Positions 9,032 through 17,431 are shown, counted from the stretch's first letter. The stretch is DNA of 64,000 nucleotides from DATCMH01 sp036563505 (GCA_036563505.1 DATCMH010000005.1:1-64000); one strand, 5' to 3'. Program-made: numbers and translations. Notes: generated from the sequence alone by a model not told the origin.

Positions 9032-11065
9032 ATGCAGCACGGTCCGACTCCGACGCGACGGTTCCGTGCGGGCGATCCGCGTCCGATCTCGTCCATTGCT
9101 TCCGACGCCGGACATAGGAGCGCGCTCGCCCTGCTCGATGGGTTCGCGCTCACCTTCGACGGGCGACCGGTCGAGATCCGCAGCCGCAAGGCTCAAGCAC
9201 TTCTCGCCTACATCGCGATGGACGAAGGGGCCAGCGCGTCGCGCGAGCGCTTGTGCGGGTTGCTGTGGAGCGAGACGAGCGAGGACAAGGCCCGCGCCTC
9301 CCTGCGCCAGACGGTGCACGGCTTGCGTGAGGACCTCGACCGCGCGGGATGCCCGCTCGTGGAGGTGGACCGCGAAGCCCTCACCTTCGCGGATGGCTGG
9401 ACGAGCGACATCGCCGGCCTCGTGGCGCGCACGCGAGACCGGGACGCCGATCCGCGGCTGCTCACCCGCCAGCGCCTTCCCGATGCCCTTCTGCCGGGGT
9501 TCGAGGACGCCGATCCGGCCTTCCGGTTGTGGCTTCTCGTGCAGCGGCAGTCGCTGGCGCAAGAACTGACGTGGTCCCTCATGCGGATCGTGGAGGACCG
9601 GGACGCGCCCGCGGATCGGGCCCGCGACGCGGCGCGAGCGCTCGTCAACCTCGACCCGACCAACGAGGAGGCCTGCCGTCACCTGATCGAGGACGCGGCC
9701 GCGCGGGGCGACACGGCAGGGGCGCTCAAACTCTACAAGCGGCTCTGGGACCTCCTAGACGAGGAGTACGGCACCGAGCCCTCGTCTCGGACGCAGGCCT
9801 TGATTGTCCGCATCAAGACGGGGGAGATTTCGTCAGCAGTCAGCGATCGCGAGGCATCTCCCGTCCCGAGCGCGGCGGAGGTGCCGGCCTCGGACCACCC
9901 CTACCTCGTGATCTCCACCTTCGACTACGCCGGCGTTGACAGCCGCTACATGCACCTCGTCGGCGGGCTACGTCACGAGCTCATTGCGCGGCTGGTCAGG
10001 TTTCGGGAATGGTCGGTCATCGACGGGAGCGCGGCGGTCGACGTTGCGACCCTGCCCGGCCGCTGCTTCTCGGTCGAGGCGACTTTGCGCCAGGCCGGCC
10101 CGCGCCTCTCTCTCACGGTCACCACGAAGCAGCAGCCGGGGGGACGCTTTATCTGGAGCGAGTCCTTCGTCATCGACGACGAGCGCTGGTTCGAGATCGA
10201 GCCGCTGCTCCTGCGTCGGATCGCGATGGCGCTCAACGTCCAGATCACCACCGAACAGCTGCGCCGGAACGCGCGGGACGCGAACGTTCCGCTCAACCTC
10301 TACGAGAGCTGGCTCCAGGGACAACGGCTCATCCTCGAGTTCAAGCCGGATGCGTGGGATCGCGCGGCCGCCCTGTTCCGGTCCGTGAACGCGGCCGCCC
10401 CGCATTTCTCGCCGGCCTACAGCTCCCTGGTTCAACTTCACAACATCCGGCACATCGTCTTCCCCGGCACCCGGCGGACCGAGGAGAGCATCGACGAAGG
10501 CCTGCAGCTCGCGGCCAAGGCCGTGCAGATTGACCCGTTCGACTCCCGCGCCCACCTCGCCCATGGTTGGGCGCTCTCGTACAAGAAGCGGTGGGCGCAG
10601 GCGCAACAGGCGAAGGAGCTCGCTCTCCAGCTGAACGAGAACGACCCCTGGACCTTGACCTCCGCCGCGCTCGTGACGGCGTTCAACGGCCGCCACGAGG
10701 CGGCGATCGATCTCGCGGAGCAGGCGCTCCGCCTCATGCCGCAGCCGCCTCCCGTCTACTGGGCGTATCAAGCGACGCTGCGATGCGTATGCGGGGATTA
10801 CGCGGGCTCCGCTGACGCGGCCGAGCAGGCCGAGGGCGCCATCGCGAACGTGCCCGGCTGGCATGCGGCGGCGCTCGCGCATCTCGGCGACCGCCGCGCG
10901 GCTCGGCAGCGGGCCGACGCGTTCCTCGCGGGTATGCGGCAGCACTGGCACGCCGAGGACGCGTCGGATGAGGCGATCCTGTCCTGGTTCCTGGACGCGT
11001 TTCCGATCCGCGTGGAGGCCGATCGGGACAGGCTGCGCGAGGGCCTCACCCTCGCCTTGGCCTGA
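9032..11065 (+). CDS. SARP/BTAD-family transcriptional activator with TPR region
   Basis: A 677-residue regulator. Residues about 30-110 form an OmpR-like winged helix (FALTFDGRPVEIRSRKAQAL; RLCGLLWSE; LRQTVHGLREDL). About 110-250 is the bacterial transcriptional activation (BTAD) domain (ARALVNLDPTNEEACRHLIE, GALKLYKRLWDLLDEEYG). About 290-400 resembles the TolB-like domain of class III cyclase-type regulators (YLVISTFDYAGVDSRYMHLV). The rest is TPR-like. SARP proteins activate secondary-metabolite genes in actinobacteria; similar multidomain forms occur in Hyphomicrobiales. It directly follows the YcaO gene, so co-transcription is very likely, and it may act on the heptamer repeat upstream. 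Confidence 0.85.
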   Translation: MQHGPTPTRRFRAGDPRPISSIASDAGHRSALALLDGFALTFDGRPVEIRSRKAQALLAYIAMDEGASASRERLCGLLWSETSEDKARASLRQTVHGLREDLDRAGCPLVEVDREALTFADGWTSDIAGLVARTRDRDADPRLLTRQRLPDALLPGFEDADPAFRLWLLVQRQSLAQELTWSLMRIVEDRDAPADRARDAARALVNLDPTNEEACRHLIEDAAARGDTAGALKLYKRLWDLLDEEYGTEPSSRTQALIVRIKTGEISSAVSDREASPVPSAAEVPASDHPYLVISTFDYAGVDSRYMHLVGGLRHELIARLVRFREWSVIDGSAAVDVATLPGRCFSVEATLRQAGPRLSLTVTTKQQPGGRFIWSESFVIDDERWFEIEPLLLRRIAMALNVQITTEQLRRNARDANVPLNLYESWLQGQRLILEFKPDAWDRAAALFRSVNAAAPHFSPAYSSLVQLHNIRHIVFPGTRRTEESIDEGLQLAAKAVQIDPFDSRAHLAHGWALSYKKRWAQAQQAKELALQLNENDPWTLTSAALVTAFNGRHEAAIDLAEQALRLMPQPPPVYWAYQATLRCVCGDYAGSADAAEQAEGAIANVPGWHAAALAHLGDRRAARQRADAFLAGMRQHWHAEDASDEAILSWFLDAFPIRVEADRDRLREGLTLALA

Positions 11066-11278
11066 CGCGCAGGGCCGCTGATGTAACCGCTTCGTCACCG
11101 CCGAAAATCTCGTCCCTCGCCTCCGCCGAACGGGGGACGACGCCCGGGCGCATCGCCCGCATCCTCGGGTCGATTCGATCGCCGCTCAGGCGGAACCGAT
11201 CGACGGCGCTGAAGACACAACGGGTTTATCGCTCGTCCCTCTCGGGGCGCGCTGAACCTTTGGTCGGGGAGGACATCG

Positions 11279-11548
11279 ATGCACGTCGTCACACTCATCA
11301 CGAGCGTCACCTTGGTTTTTGTCCTGGCAGGATCTGTGCTCGCGGACTGCTCCGGCGTTCCCGAGCCAATCGGCGCGGCCAGCGGCACGCCCGAGAAGGA
11401 CACCGTCGGCCTTGCCTGCGTCGCCGACGCGGCGGACACGACGGCTTCGGTCCGGCGCGCTCCGGCCGGCCCGATCACCCGCATCGGTGATGCCACGCCC
11501 GATTCGGAGAAACAGACTTTCGGGCTCGCGGCGGCCTCGACGCGCTAA
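11279..11548 (+). CDS. small secreted protein, unknown function
   Basis: An 89-residue protein starting with a hydrophobic signal peptide (MHVVTLITSVTLVFVLAGSV), probably cleaved after VLA near residue 22. The mature part is about 67 residues, with two cysteines (DCSG and LACVAD) that could form one disulfide, and is rich in Ala, Thr and Pro. GGGGAGG sits six bases before the ATG, so it is very likely translated. I recognise no family. It follows the YcaO-SARP pair after 213 bp and is followed by a strong hairpin. It is an unlikely YcaO substrate as a classical leader/core peptide, but it is the only short orphan gene on that side. Confidence 0.65.
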   Translation: MHVVTLITSVTLVFVLAGSVLADCSGVPEPIGAASGTPEKDTVGLACVADAADTTASVRRAPAGPITRIGDATPDSEKQTFGLAAASTR

Positions 11549-11610
11549 CCGCTCGACGTTTTCAGCGCGTCCACTGATCGGCCTTGCTCCCACTCCGAAG
11601 GCCGCACCTG

Positions 11611-11637
11611 CCCGGCCCGGCGTCACGCCGGGCCGGG
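11611..11637 (+). terminator. 12-bp perfect GC hairpin, terminator-like
   Basis: A 12-bp perfect inverted repeat (11611-11622 and 11626-11637) with a 3-base loop lies between the small secreted protein and lysE. Only three T residues follow, so it may terminate weakly, attenuate read-through into the exporter gene, or protect the upstream mRNA end. Confidence 0.55.
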
Positions 11638-11669
11638 ACTTTGCCGATCGCTTGGAGGATCGCTCGCCC

Positions 11670-12293
11670 ATGAGCATCGCCATCACAGCGCTTCTCACCG
11701 GCATCGGGGTAGGCCTTTCCGTGGCCGTGCCGGTCGGGCCCATGAGCGTTCTATGCATGCAGCGCACCCTGTCGGCGGGGCTCGCGGCCGGTCTCGCCAC
11801 GGGGCTCGGCGCGGCAACCGTCCATCTCGCTTACGGCAGCGCGGCCGCGCTCGGTCCCGGCGCTGCGGCGGTTGGGCTCTTCGCGGATGCCGGCAAGAGT
11901 CTGAGCCTGATCTCCGCCCTGGTGCTGCTCTGGTTCGCCGCCCGGCTGCTACGGCGCGACGTTGCGGCGCCGTCGACGCGAGTGGGCCAAGCCGGATGCC
12001 TTCGCGCCTACGGCAGTGCCGTGCTCTTCGGGCTGTCCAATCCTCTCACCCTCCTTTTCTTCGCCGCAGCGCTTCCCACGCTGGCCGGTGCCGCGACGAG
12101 AGGAGCGGAGCCCCTCCTGGCCGCCGGCGTCTTCGTCGGTTCGGTCGCCTGGTGGACGGTCCTCAGCGTGACCTTGTCCGTTCTCAAGGGCGGCCTCTCC
12201 GCGGGGCGGCTCGCCTTGGCCAACAAGGCGTCGGGGCTGATGCTCCTGACACTGGCGGCCCTGACGCTCGCGGACGTATTCGGGTTAAAATAG
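11670..12293 (+). CDS. LysE/RhtB-family exporter
   Basis: A 207-residue membrane protein with about six hydrophobic segments. It begins MSIAITALLTGIGVGLSVAV then PVGPMSVLCMQRTL, matching the family signature PVGP near the first helix. Further segments are seen at AAALGPGAAAVGLFA, LISALVLLWFAARLL, NPLTLLFFAAALPTL and VAWWTVLSVTLSVL. The family exports amino acids and related small molecules across the inner membrane. The ATG at 11670 is used; a GGAGG lies about 12 bases upstream, slightly far. It may be cotranscribed with the gene before it through the hairpin, and with the peroxidase after it (111-bp gap). Export of a product of the YcaO locus is possible but unproven. Confidence 0.83.
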   Translation: MSIAITALLTGIGVGLSVAVPVGPMSVLCMQRTLSAGLAAGLATGLGAATVHLAYGSAAALGPGAAAVGLFADAGKSLSLISALVLLWFAARLLRRDVAAPSTRVGQAGCLRAYGSAVLFGLSNPLTLLFFAAALPTLAGAATRGAEPLLAAGVFVGSVAWWTVLSVTLSVLKGGLSAGRLALANKASGLMLLTLAALTLADVFGLK

Positions 12294-12404
12294 CCGAGGT
12301 CGGGAAACGAGGCCGAAGCCGTCCAAGACGGTTCAGCGCGGCGGCGCAAGATGGGCCGTTGCGTCAAGCTCGGCCCTGACGAATGATCGTGGCAGGAGGG
12401 GGCG

Positions 12405-14138
12405 ATGCTGCACGGACGCGAAGCTGACCCGCCGCGGGTCGAACGAAGGGCGGTCCGGCCGGCCACGCAGGGCTCCGGGTACCGCAACCTGTTCGGGGCC
12501 CCGGCCGAGGGGGAGATCTTCTCGGGCTACGGCGACCAGACCGAGGATCTGCTCGTCCGGCTCGCGCGCTGCCTCGAGCGCCCGTACCCCTGGCCGGGGC
12601 CGGCGAAAGGCGCGCGCGACCCCTTCGACAACCCCGAGATCCCCGCCGGCTATACCTATCTCGCGCAACTCGTCGCGCATGATCTGACGTTCCTCAGCTC
12701 GACGCTGCCGCCGCTCGAGGCCGAGGGCGAGGCGGGGCGCAATCTGCGCTCGATCGCGCTCGATCTTGAAACCGTCTACGGCGGCGGGCCGGTGGAGCGT
12801 CCTTACGCTTTCTGCGTCGAGCCGGACGGGAGCGCGCGCCGCCGCCTCAGGATCGGCGTCGTCAATGAGGAGGACGGGGCCACGCCGCGGCGTGGCGGGC
12901 GCCGCCGCGTGCTCGGCCGCGACCTGCCGCGCGCGGCAAGCCCTTGCACGATCGACGCGCGGCGGGGGACAGGGCGCGGACTCACCGAGGTGCTGGTCTC
13001 CGATCCGCGCAACGACGACCACACGATCGTCGCGCAGACCGTCGTTCTGTTCCACATGCTCCACAACTACGCGTGCGGCCGGATCGAGGAGAATCCAGCT
13101 GCCATCGCGGGCGAGCATTGGGATCGCGACATCGCGGAGCGTTACCAGCCGAACGCGCCCGAGCGGGCGATTTTCTCATCGGCCCGCCGGGTCGTGACAC
13201 TCGTCTACCGCGACATCCTGCGCCACGACCTAATGAAGCGCCTTCTCAGCGCGCCGGTCTACGAGCGCTACGTAGGGCAGGCCGATCCGTTCATCGAGAC
13301 GGATGACAGCCCCGGCATGCCGGTGGAGTTCTCGCACGCGGCCTTCCGCGCCGGACACGCGATGATTCAGCCGAGCTATAGGTTCCGCGGAGAGGTGGAT
13401 CTTGGCCTGGATGACATCCTGCGCCTGAGCTCGGAGATGGCGTTCGATCGCCTGCCCCCGAAGTGGAGCTGGCTCATCCAGTGGTCGAACTTCTACGATC
13501 TCGGCGTTCCGCCAGCGAACCTCAGCCGGCGGATCGCGCCGTCGCAGAACACGGTGCTGTGCGACAGCAGCGCGATTGCCGTGAACGACGACCGCGACGA
13601 CCCGGAGAGGCCGACCGGACTGCCCCGCCGCGATCTCCTGCGTGGCGCCACGGTGGGCTGCCGAACCGTCGGGTCGCTGATCCGGATCCTCCACGACCGC
13701 GCTCCAAATCTCGCCAGACGGTCACCCCTTCTGAGCCGAGACGATCCGACCGCCCGCCGCGAGATGGTGGCGAGCTTCCTCGATCGGCAGGCCGCGGCCG
13801 ACGCGCGCTTCACGGTCGAGGAGCGGGATCGGATCGCTGCCGACCCGCCCCTCGTGCTCTTCTGCCTGCTCGAGGCCGCGATCGAGGAGGACGGCTTGCG
13901 CCTTGGCGTGCTGGGCTCCGTGATTGTCGCCGAGGTGATCTTCCGGGCGCTGCAGCGCGGCGAGCAGGCCGACGACGAGCTCGGTCCGGATGCCGGCGCC
14001 CTCGCCGATTGGGTGCTCGGCCACACCTCCGACGCGGAGGGCCGAGCCATCGCCGTCAGGCTTCACACGATGCCGGACCTCATCCGGTTCCTCGCCAGCG
14101 CGCAGGGCCTGGCAGATCACGAGCCGTCGTTCATCTAG
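12405..14138 (+). CDS. animal-type haem peroxidase family protein
   Basis: A 577-residue member of the peroxidase-cyclooxygenase (animal haem peroxidase) superfamily. The distal histidine motif LAQLVAHDLTF gives His92. The family segment SDPRNDDHTIVAQTVVLFHM with LHN lies near 200-225. The proximal-histidine region FSHAAFRAGHAMIQPSYRF gives His318. There is no signal peptide, so the protein is predicted to be cytoplasmic or exported by another route. Bacterial members include haloperoxidase-like and peroxicin enzymes; the reaction here is probably H2O2-dependent oxidation of an unknown substrate. The ATG at 12405 follows a strong AGGAGG. The next gene starts 29 bp after its stop, suggesting one transcript. 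Confidence 0.82.
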   Translation: MLHGREADPPRVERRAVRPATQGSGYRNLFGAPAEGEIFSGYGDQTEDLLVRLARCLERPYPWPGPAKGARDPFDNPEIPAGYTYLAQLVAHDLTFLSSTLPPLEAEGEAGRNLRSIALDLETVYGGGPVERPYAFCVEPDGSARRRLRIGVVNEEDGATPRRGGRRRVLGRDLPRAASPCTIDARRGTGRGLTEVLVSDPRNDDHTIVAQTVVLFHMLHNYACGRIEENPAAIAGEHWDRDIAERYQPNAPERAIFSSARRVVTLVYRDILRHDLMKRLLSAPVYERYVGQADPFIETDDSPGMPVEFSHAAFRAGHAMIQPSYRFRGEVDLGLDDILRLSSEMAFDRLPPKWSWLIQWSNFYDLGVPPANLSRRIAPSQNTVLCDSSAIAVNDDRDDPERPTGLPRRDLLRGATVGCRTVGSLIRILHDRAPNLARRSPLLSRDDPTARREMVASFLDRQAAADARFTVEERDRIAADPPLVLFCLLEAAIEEDGLRLGVLGSVIVAEVIFRALQRGEQADDELGPDAGALADWVLGHTSDAEGRAIAVRLHTMPDLIRFLASAQGLADHEPSFI

Positions 14139-14167
14139 CAGGGAAAGACAGAGGAGCAGGAGCCATC

Positions 14168-14533
14168 ATGATCGAATTGGTCTCGGTCCAGGATCACAAA
14201 GCGTTCGGCAAGCTCGTCGTGCAATGGTCGCTTCAACCTGATACCCGCCCCGCCGACCTCGCCGCCTTCAAGCAGGTCTGCGCCGGGCTCTTGACCATTC
14301 CGGATCGGATTAAGGAGATCGCCTTCGTCGACCAGGACCAGCAGACCCTTCTCATCCGCGTCCCAAACAAAGAGATGGTCGAAGAGGCCGTCGTTCGTTT
14401 CACCAACCAGCCGCAAGCCAGCCGCTATCCGGCGCCCTCGTTCTACGAGATGATGCACTCGCGCCGTCCCCCTCCGGCCCTCGACATCCTCTACAGCCGC
14501 ATCGCCGACTACACGATCTCGCAATGCGCTTGA
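14168..14533 (+). CDS. hypothetical protein downstream of the haem peroxidase
   Basis: A 121-residue soluble protein starting MIELVSVQDHKAFGKLVVQW. It has mixed alpha/beta character, ends in YSRIADYTISQCA and has no signal peptide or membrane segment. AGGAG precedes the ATG. I do not recognise a family. The 29-bp gap to the peroxidase stop and the shared strand suggest that the two are cotranscribed and possibly act together. Confidence 0.65.
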   Translation: MIELVSVQDHKAFGKLVVQWSLQPDTRPADLAAFKQVCAGLLTIPDRIKEIAFVDQDQQTLLIRVPNKEMVEEAVVRFTNQPQASRYPAPSFYEMMHSRRPPPALDILYSRIADYTISQCA

Positions 14534-14706
14534 GACCGGACGGCAGGAGCTGGTGGGCACGCGGGCGTAGCACGATCGGCGCGCAAAACCCGGCTAAAGT
14601 GTGAGTGCAGGCGCGGGCGCAGCGGCGCCGGTGGACGCGGGAAGTTCAGCTGACGTTAAGTCAGGCGAGGGTCAGGTCGACGCGGGGCAATCTGACGGAG
14701 GGTAGG

Positions 14707-14988
14707 ATGAAAAGCTTTCTGACCTGCCTTGGTGCTGCTGCCGTGACCGCCGTGATTGGCCTGAGCGCGCCGGCCTCAGCCTCGCCGCTCGCGGAAGGCT
14801 TTCAGCTTCACAACACACAAGGCGAGTACACACAATACGTCGAGCGACGGGTCATCCGGCGAGGTCCGCGGGGTCGGATCGTCGAGCGCCGGGTGATCCG
14901 GCCGGATCGTCGCGTCTGTCGCACCGAGGTGGTCCGACGCGAGACACGCCGCGGGGTCGTGGTTGAGCGCGTCCGTCGCTGCCGCTGA
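14707..14988 (+). CDS. small secreted Arg-rich protein
   Basis: A 93-residue protein with a clear Sec signal peptide (MKSFLTCLGAAAVTAVIGLS, probable cleavage after ASA near residue 26). The mature part is very Arg-rich, with a near-repeat of VERRVIRRGPRG and VERRVIRPDRR, and two cysteines (RVCRTEV and the terminal RCR). ATG 14707 follows GAGGGTAGG; the frame extends upstream without a signal. Similar basic, repeat-like periplasmic proteins are common in Methylobacteriaceae, but the function is unknown. Confidence 0.7.
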   Translation: MKSFLTCLGAAAVTAVIGLSAPASASPLAEGFQLHNTQGEYTQYVERRVIRRGPRGRIVERRVIRPDRRVCRTEVVRRETRRGVVVERVRRCR

Positions 14989-14996
14989 CGTCTTCC

Positions 14997-15023
14997 GGCC
15001 GCCGCGCACGTCGTGCGGCGGCC
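14997..15023. terminator. bidirectional hairpin between convergent genes
   Basis: A long GC stem (GGCCGCC with GGCGGCC, extended by GCAC with GTGC past a two-base bulge) lies 8 bp after one stop and just beyond the other convergent gene's stop. There is no long T run. It probably serves both genes. Confidence 0.55.
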
Positions 15024-15024
15024 T

Positions 15025-15330
15025 CTATGCTTCCATCGAACGGCTGGCGCCCTCGACGATGACGACGTCGACGGCTGCGGCTCCCTCGCGCAGGAGAGCC
15101 ACCTCGGCGTACGCCTCCGAGTGCCAGCAGGCCTGGGCCGTCTCATAACTGTCGAACTCGATCACCACGTTGCGCGGCTTCGCCCGGCCCTCCGCTTCCT
15201 CGAAGCGCCCGCCCGCGACCAAGAACTTGCCGCCGAACCGCTCGATGTGCGCCGGGAGGGCGCTCGCGTAAGCGCCGTACCCCTCGGGCTCGGTTACTTC
15301 GATGCGAGCAATCCAGTAGCCCTTCGGCAT
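15025..15330 (-). CDS. DUF1330 domain-containing protein
   Basis: A 101-residue protein made entirely of a DUF1330 domain, a small ferredoxin-like alpha/beta fold. It starts MPKGYWIARIEV, as most members do, with the typical middle FGGKFLVAGGRFEEAEG and VVIEFDSYETAQACWHSEAY. The biochemical function of the family is unsettled. ATG 15330 is preceded by GGAGAGG; the 27-residue upstream extension has no such site. It converges on the Arg-rich secreted protein across a shared hairpin. Confidence 0.88.
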   Translation of the reverse strand: MPKGYWIARIEVTEPEGYGAYASALPAHIERFGGKFLVAGGRFEEAEGRAKPRNVVIEFDSYETAQACWHSEAYAEVALLREGAAAVDVVIVEGASRSMEA

Positions 15331-15713
15331 CAGCCTCTCCTTCATTCGTGTCTCAAAGCGCCGGCGCTTGTCCGAGCCGCCGCTCACCGCGTGGAATACG
15401 GTTTGCACCAAGTGACGCCATCAACAGGAAGGGCGACGACGCGACGAACGCGCGGGCCTGATCGTCCAGGCGGGACGGCTCTTTGGCGATCACGCGAGGT
15501 TCACCGTAAAGCTGGCGTAGGCCGTCGCGGGCATGGGCCCGGTATAATCGGCAGGACATCCCGAAAGCCGATGGTGGCCCCTCGCGCGGCGGCTGCCCGA
15601 CCGACGGAAGGCGCGTTCGCTTCGTTCCAGCCGACTGGGCTGACCGAAAGGGAGACGGTAGAGTTGATCAACGTTCTGCGTGTGATCGGCGCCACACGCG
15701 TGTCGTCCAGTGC
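15331..15713. other. gene-free stretch
   Basis: This 383-bp region between two minus-strand genes probably carries the promoter of the DUF1330 gene. Short frames (for example 15490-15789 and 15501-15695 minus) have no domain-like sequence. No repeat or hairpin stands out. Confidence 0.3.
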
Positions 15714-16001
15714 TCACGGCGGCGAAGAGCCTTCGTTCGCGAACTGCTGTCGTGCCGTACCGCTCGGGACAAGACCGTGGCGCCGGCACCAGGCCGCGAG
15801 CGCTCCTGGCTCGACCACCACGCGTTCAACCCGGACACCGACACGGGTCAACTCGCCCTCGATCTGCTCGGCGCTGATCCTCCAGTCGGCATAGGCGTTC
15901 GGGAGGTCAGACACGCCCATTGCGTGCAGGCTCGACCAGTCCTCGGCCCGGTACCAGGGCAGGCAGTAGCGCTTCTGGTCTGGGGTGACTGTGTTGATCA
16001 T
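15714..16001 (-). CDS. hypothetical protein, 95 aa
   Basis: A 95-residue soluble protein beginning MINTVTPDQKRYCLPWYRAE. It has natural-looking composition (Trp and Tyr pairs, amphipathic helix AEQIEGELTRVGVRVERV) and a C-terminal helix EPGALAAWCRRHGL, unlike the Arg/Pro-rich chance frames around it. No Shine-Dalgarno is obvious. I recall no named domain. It lies alone in the small-gene region before the tRNA. Confidence 0.55.
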   Translation of the reverse strand: MINTVTPDQKRYCLPWYRAEDWSSLHAMGVSDLPNAYADWRISAEQIEGELTRVGVRVERVVVEPGALAAWCRRHGLVPSGTARQQFANEGSSPP

Positions 16002-16180
16002 GGCGGGGTATCAGTGCGGAAGGCTGCCTGGCAGAGTGGCAACGCAACGGGTCGAGGTAGAGGTCCAGCCCCGCAGGCACAGGTTTTGAATCCAGGTTGA
16101 GTGGGTCGTTCCAACACGGCCGAGGCTCTCTTTGTTTAGAATGAGGGTGATACCTGAGGCGCTCCTCGACGGAGGCCAGA

Positions 16181-16525
16181 ATGCCCCGACTTAGAATGCT
16201 CCCTCACCCGCTGGTCTTGGCCCTCGGTTTCTTGGCTTTGGCGGGCTGGGGAACGGCCGCCGCTACCCGCGTCCCGGCTGCCACGCGGGATCAGTTGCAG
16301 GCTGAGATCGTCCAACTCAAAGCCACCCAGGATCAGCTCCGGGCGGAGCAGCGGCAGCAGTTGGCCAGGATCGAGGACCTTGGCCGCGAGCGTGATCAGG
16401 CCAGGGCACAAGCGGAGACCGCCCGACAGGAGCTGGCCCTGGCTCGAAAGGGGCCAGGAGAGGCGCGCGCCAAGTCGGCGGACGCCAGTGCTCGGGCACC
16501 AGCAGAGACCAAACGGCAGCGCTAG
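16181..16525 (+). CDS. membrane-anchored or secreted coiled-coil protein
   Basis: A 114-residue protein. Residues about 8-28 (HPLVLALGFLALAGWGTAAA) form a signal peptide or anchor. About 35-90 is a strong coiled coil with heptads of Leu, Gln and Glu (DQLQAEIVQLKATQDQLRAE), and the tail is Ala/Lys/Arg-rich. GGAGG precedes the ATG. Function is unknown; such proteins often act as periplasmic spacers or scaffolds. Confidence 0.68.
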   Translation: MPRLRMLPHPLVLALGFLALAGWGTAAATRVPAATRDQLQAEIVQLKATQDQLRAEQRQQLARIEDLGRERDQARAQAETARQELALARKGPGEARAKSADASARAPAETKRQR

Positions 16526-16889
16526 TGCATCGTCCGCCCACACGACGCTCCATCGGGCTTGTTGAGCCCGAGCTGCTTGTGCGCCTCGGCGGGCGTCATC
16601 TACCCAATCGCGTTACATGAGAACCCAAGCTGCCGAAGCTCGGCTCGCTGCCAGTTTGTGATTATGAGGGACACGCCAGGAGGCGCGGGCGTGCACGCCA
16701 CCATCGGTCGGCTCGGCCGTGCTTAACCGATCTGGCGCATGAACTCCTCCTCGGGTGCAGATTAATCCAGAACCGTTCGAAGGTAATCGTCGGACCCCGG
16801 TCATCGATGACTTGCCCCGCGCAGCGACGCCAGGCAGCTTGCACAACGTGCGCCTCCTTATGCAGTCACGCGTTATTTCGCTGTCGTTG
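16526..16889. other. gene-free stretch
   Basis: This 364-bp stretch lies between convergent genes. A 25-codon minus-strand frame at 16522-16599 reads like the end of a helical protein but has no ribosome binding site. No full gene, transposase fragment or repeat could be established. Confidence 0.3.
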
Positions 16890-17180
16890 TCAGGGCCGTA
16901 TGACCTGAACGACTTGCCTCGTCTCAGGATCAACGACGGCGATGGTGCCATCCGCGCTCAGCGCGAAGCGGTAGCTCGTTACCTGCGGCACCTCAGTAAA
17001 GCTGTCCTCAGCCATCGTCGCCAGGGTCACATCCTCTGAGACCGCTTCGCCGGGGACAAGGATGCGATCCACCCGTGGCAGCTTCGACCCGTCCTTCGAT
17101 CGACGCTCGTAGTCGCGCACGAACGCTTTGGCTATGTGCGGTCCGGAACTTGTAGCCAAGCTTGACCGTTTAATCCGCAT
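16890..17180 (-). pseudogene. DUF1236-like fragment, probably a truncated gene
   Basis: The frame encodes up to 96 residues. The part from LPRVDRILVPGEAVSEDVTL to VVDPETRQVVQVIRP matches the pattern of DUF1236 domains (an exposed VPQV-like strand, then a VDP-TR-VV ending), compare the protein at 57213-58037. Family members are normally secreted, but no signal peptide and no ribosome binding site precede the frame. I read it as a 5'-truncated remnant; a short cytoplasmic gene is the alternative. Confidence 0.45.
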
Positions 17181-17195
17181 CGAACGGAGGCTCGC

Positions 17196-17270
17196 ATGAA
17201 CAACATCGTCTGGCTTGTCGGCGCAATCGTCATCATCGCCGCGATTCTATCTTTTCTCGGGCTGCGTTGA
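17196..17270 (+). CDS. 24-residue membrane microprotein
   Basis: The sequence MNNIVWLVGAIVIIAAILSF then LGLR is one transmembrane helix with a short basic C-terminus. CGGAGG lies five bases before the ATG. From memory, very similar short proteins (one helix ending in FLGLR or FFGLR) are widespread in Hyphomicrobiales, which would support it being real. It is too short for normal gene callers. Function is unknown; membrane or stress-related partners are typical for such microproteins. Confidence 0.65.
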   Translation: MNNIVWLVGAIVIIAAILSFLGLR

Positions 17271-17391
17271 GTCACACTAGCACCCGGAGCAGCTTCCTCC
17301 TCTGGCCGCTTCCGCGCCAGAGTTGAACACCTGCCGCCGAGCTTCGTTGTCGGAGTTCACCGCTCGTTCTGCCCCACGCGGCGCACCCTCC

Positions 17392-17413
17392 AAGGCGGCT
17401 TAGGCCGCCTTTT
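17392..17413 (+). terminator. Rho-independent terminator
   Basis: An 8-bp stem AAGGCGGC / GCCGCCTT (17392-17399 and 17404-17411) with a 4-base loop and a TTTT end. It lies 120 bp after the 24-residue gene and 19 bp before the zinc-ribbon gene, so it most likely ends the former's transcript. Confidence 0.65.
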
Positions 17414-17431
17414 CCCTTGGCGCGACCTCCG

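Noticed and set aside
11279..11548. Small secreted protein as the YcaO precursor peptide
   Set aside because: It has a Sec signal peptide and no clear leader/core boundary; kept only as a neighbour.
16522..16599. 25-codon fragment as an insertion-sequence remnant
   Set aside because: Too short, no inverted repeats or transposase motif nearby.
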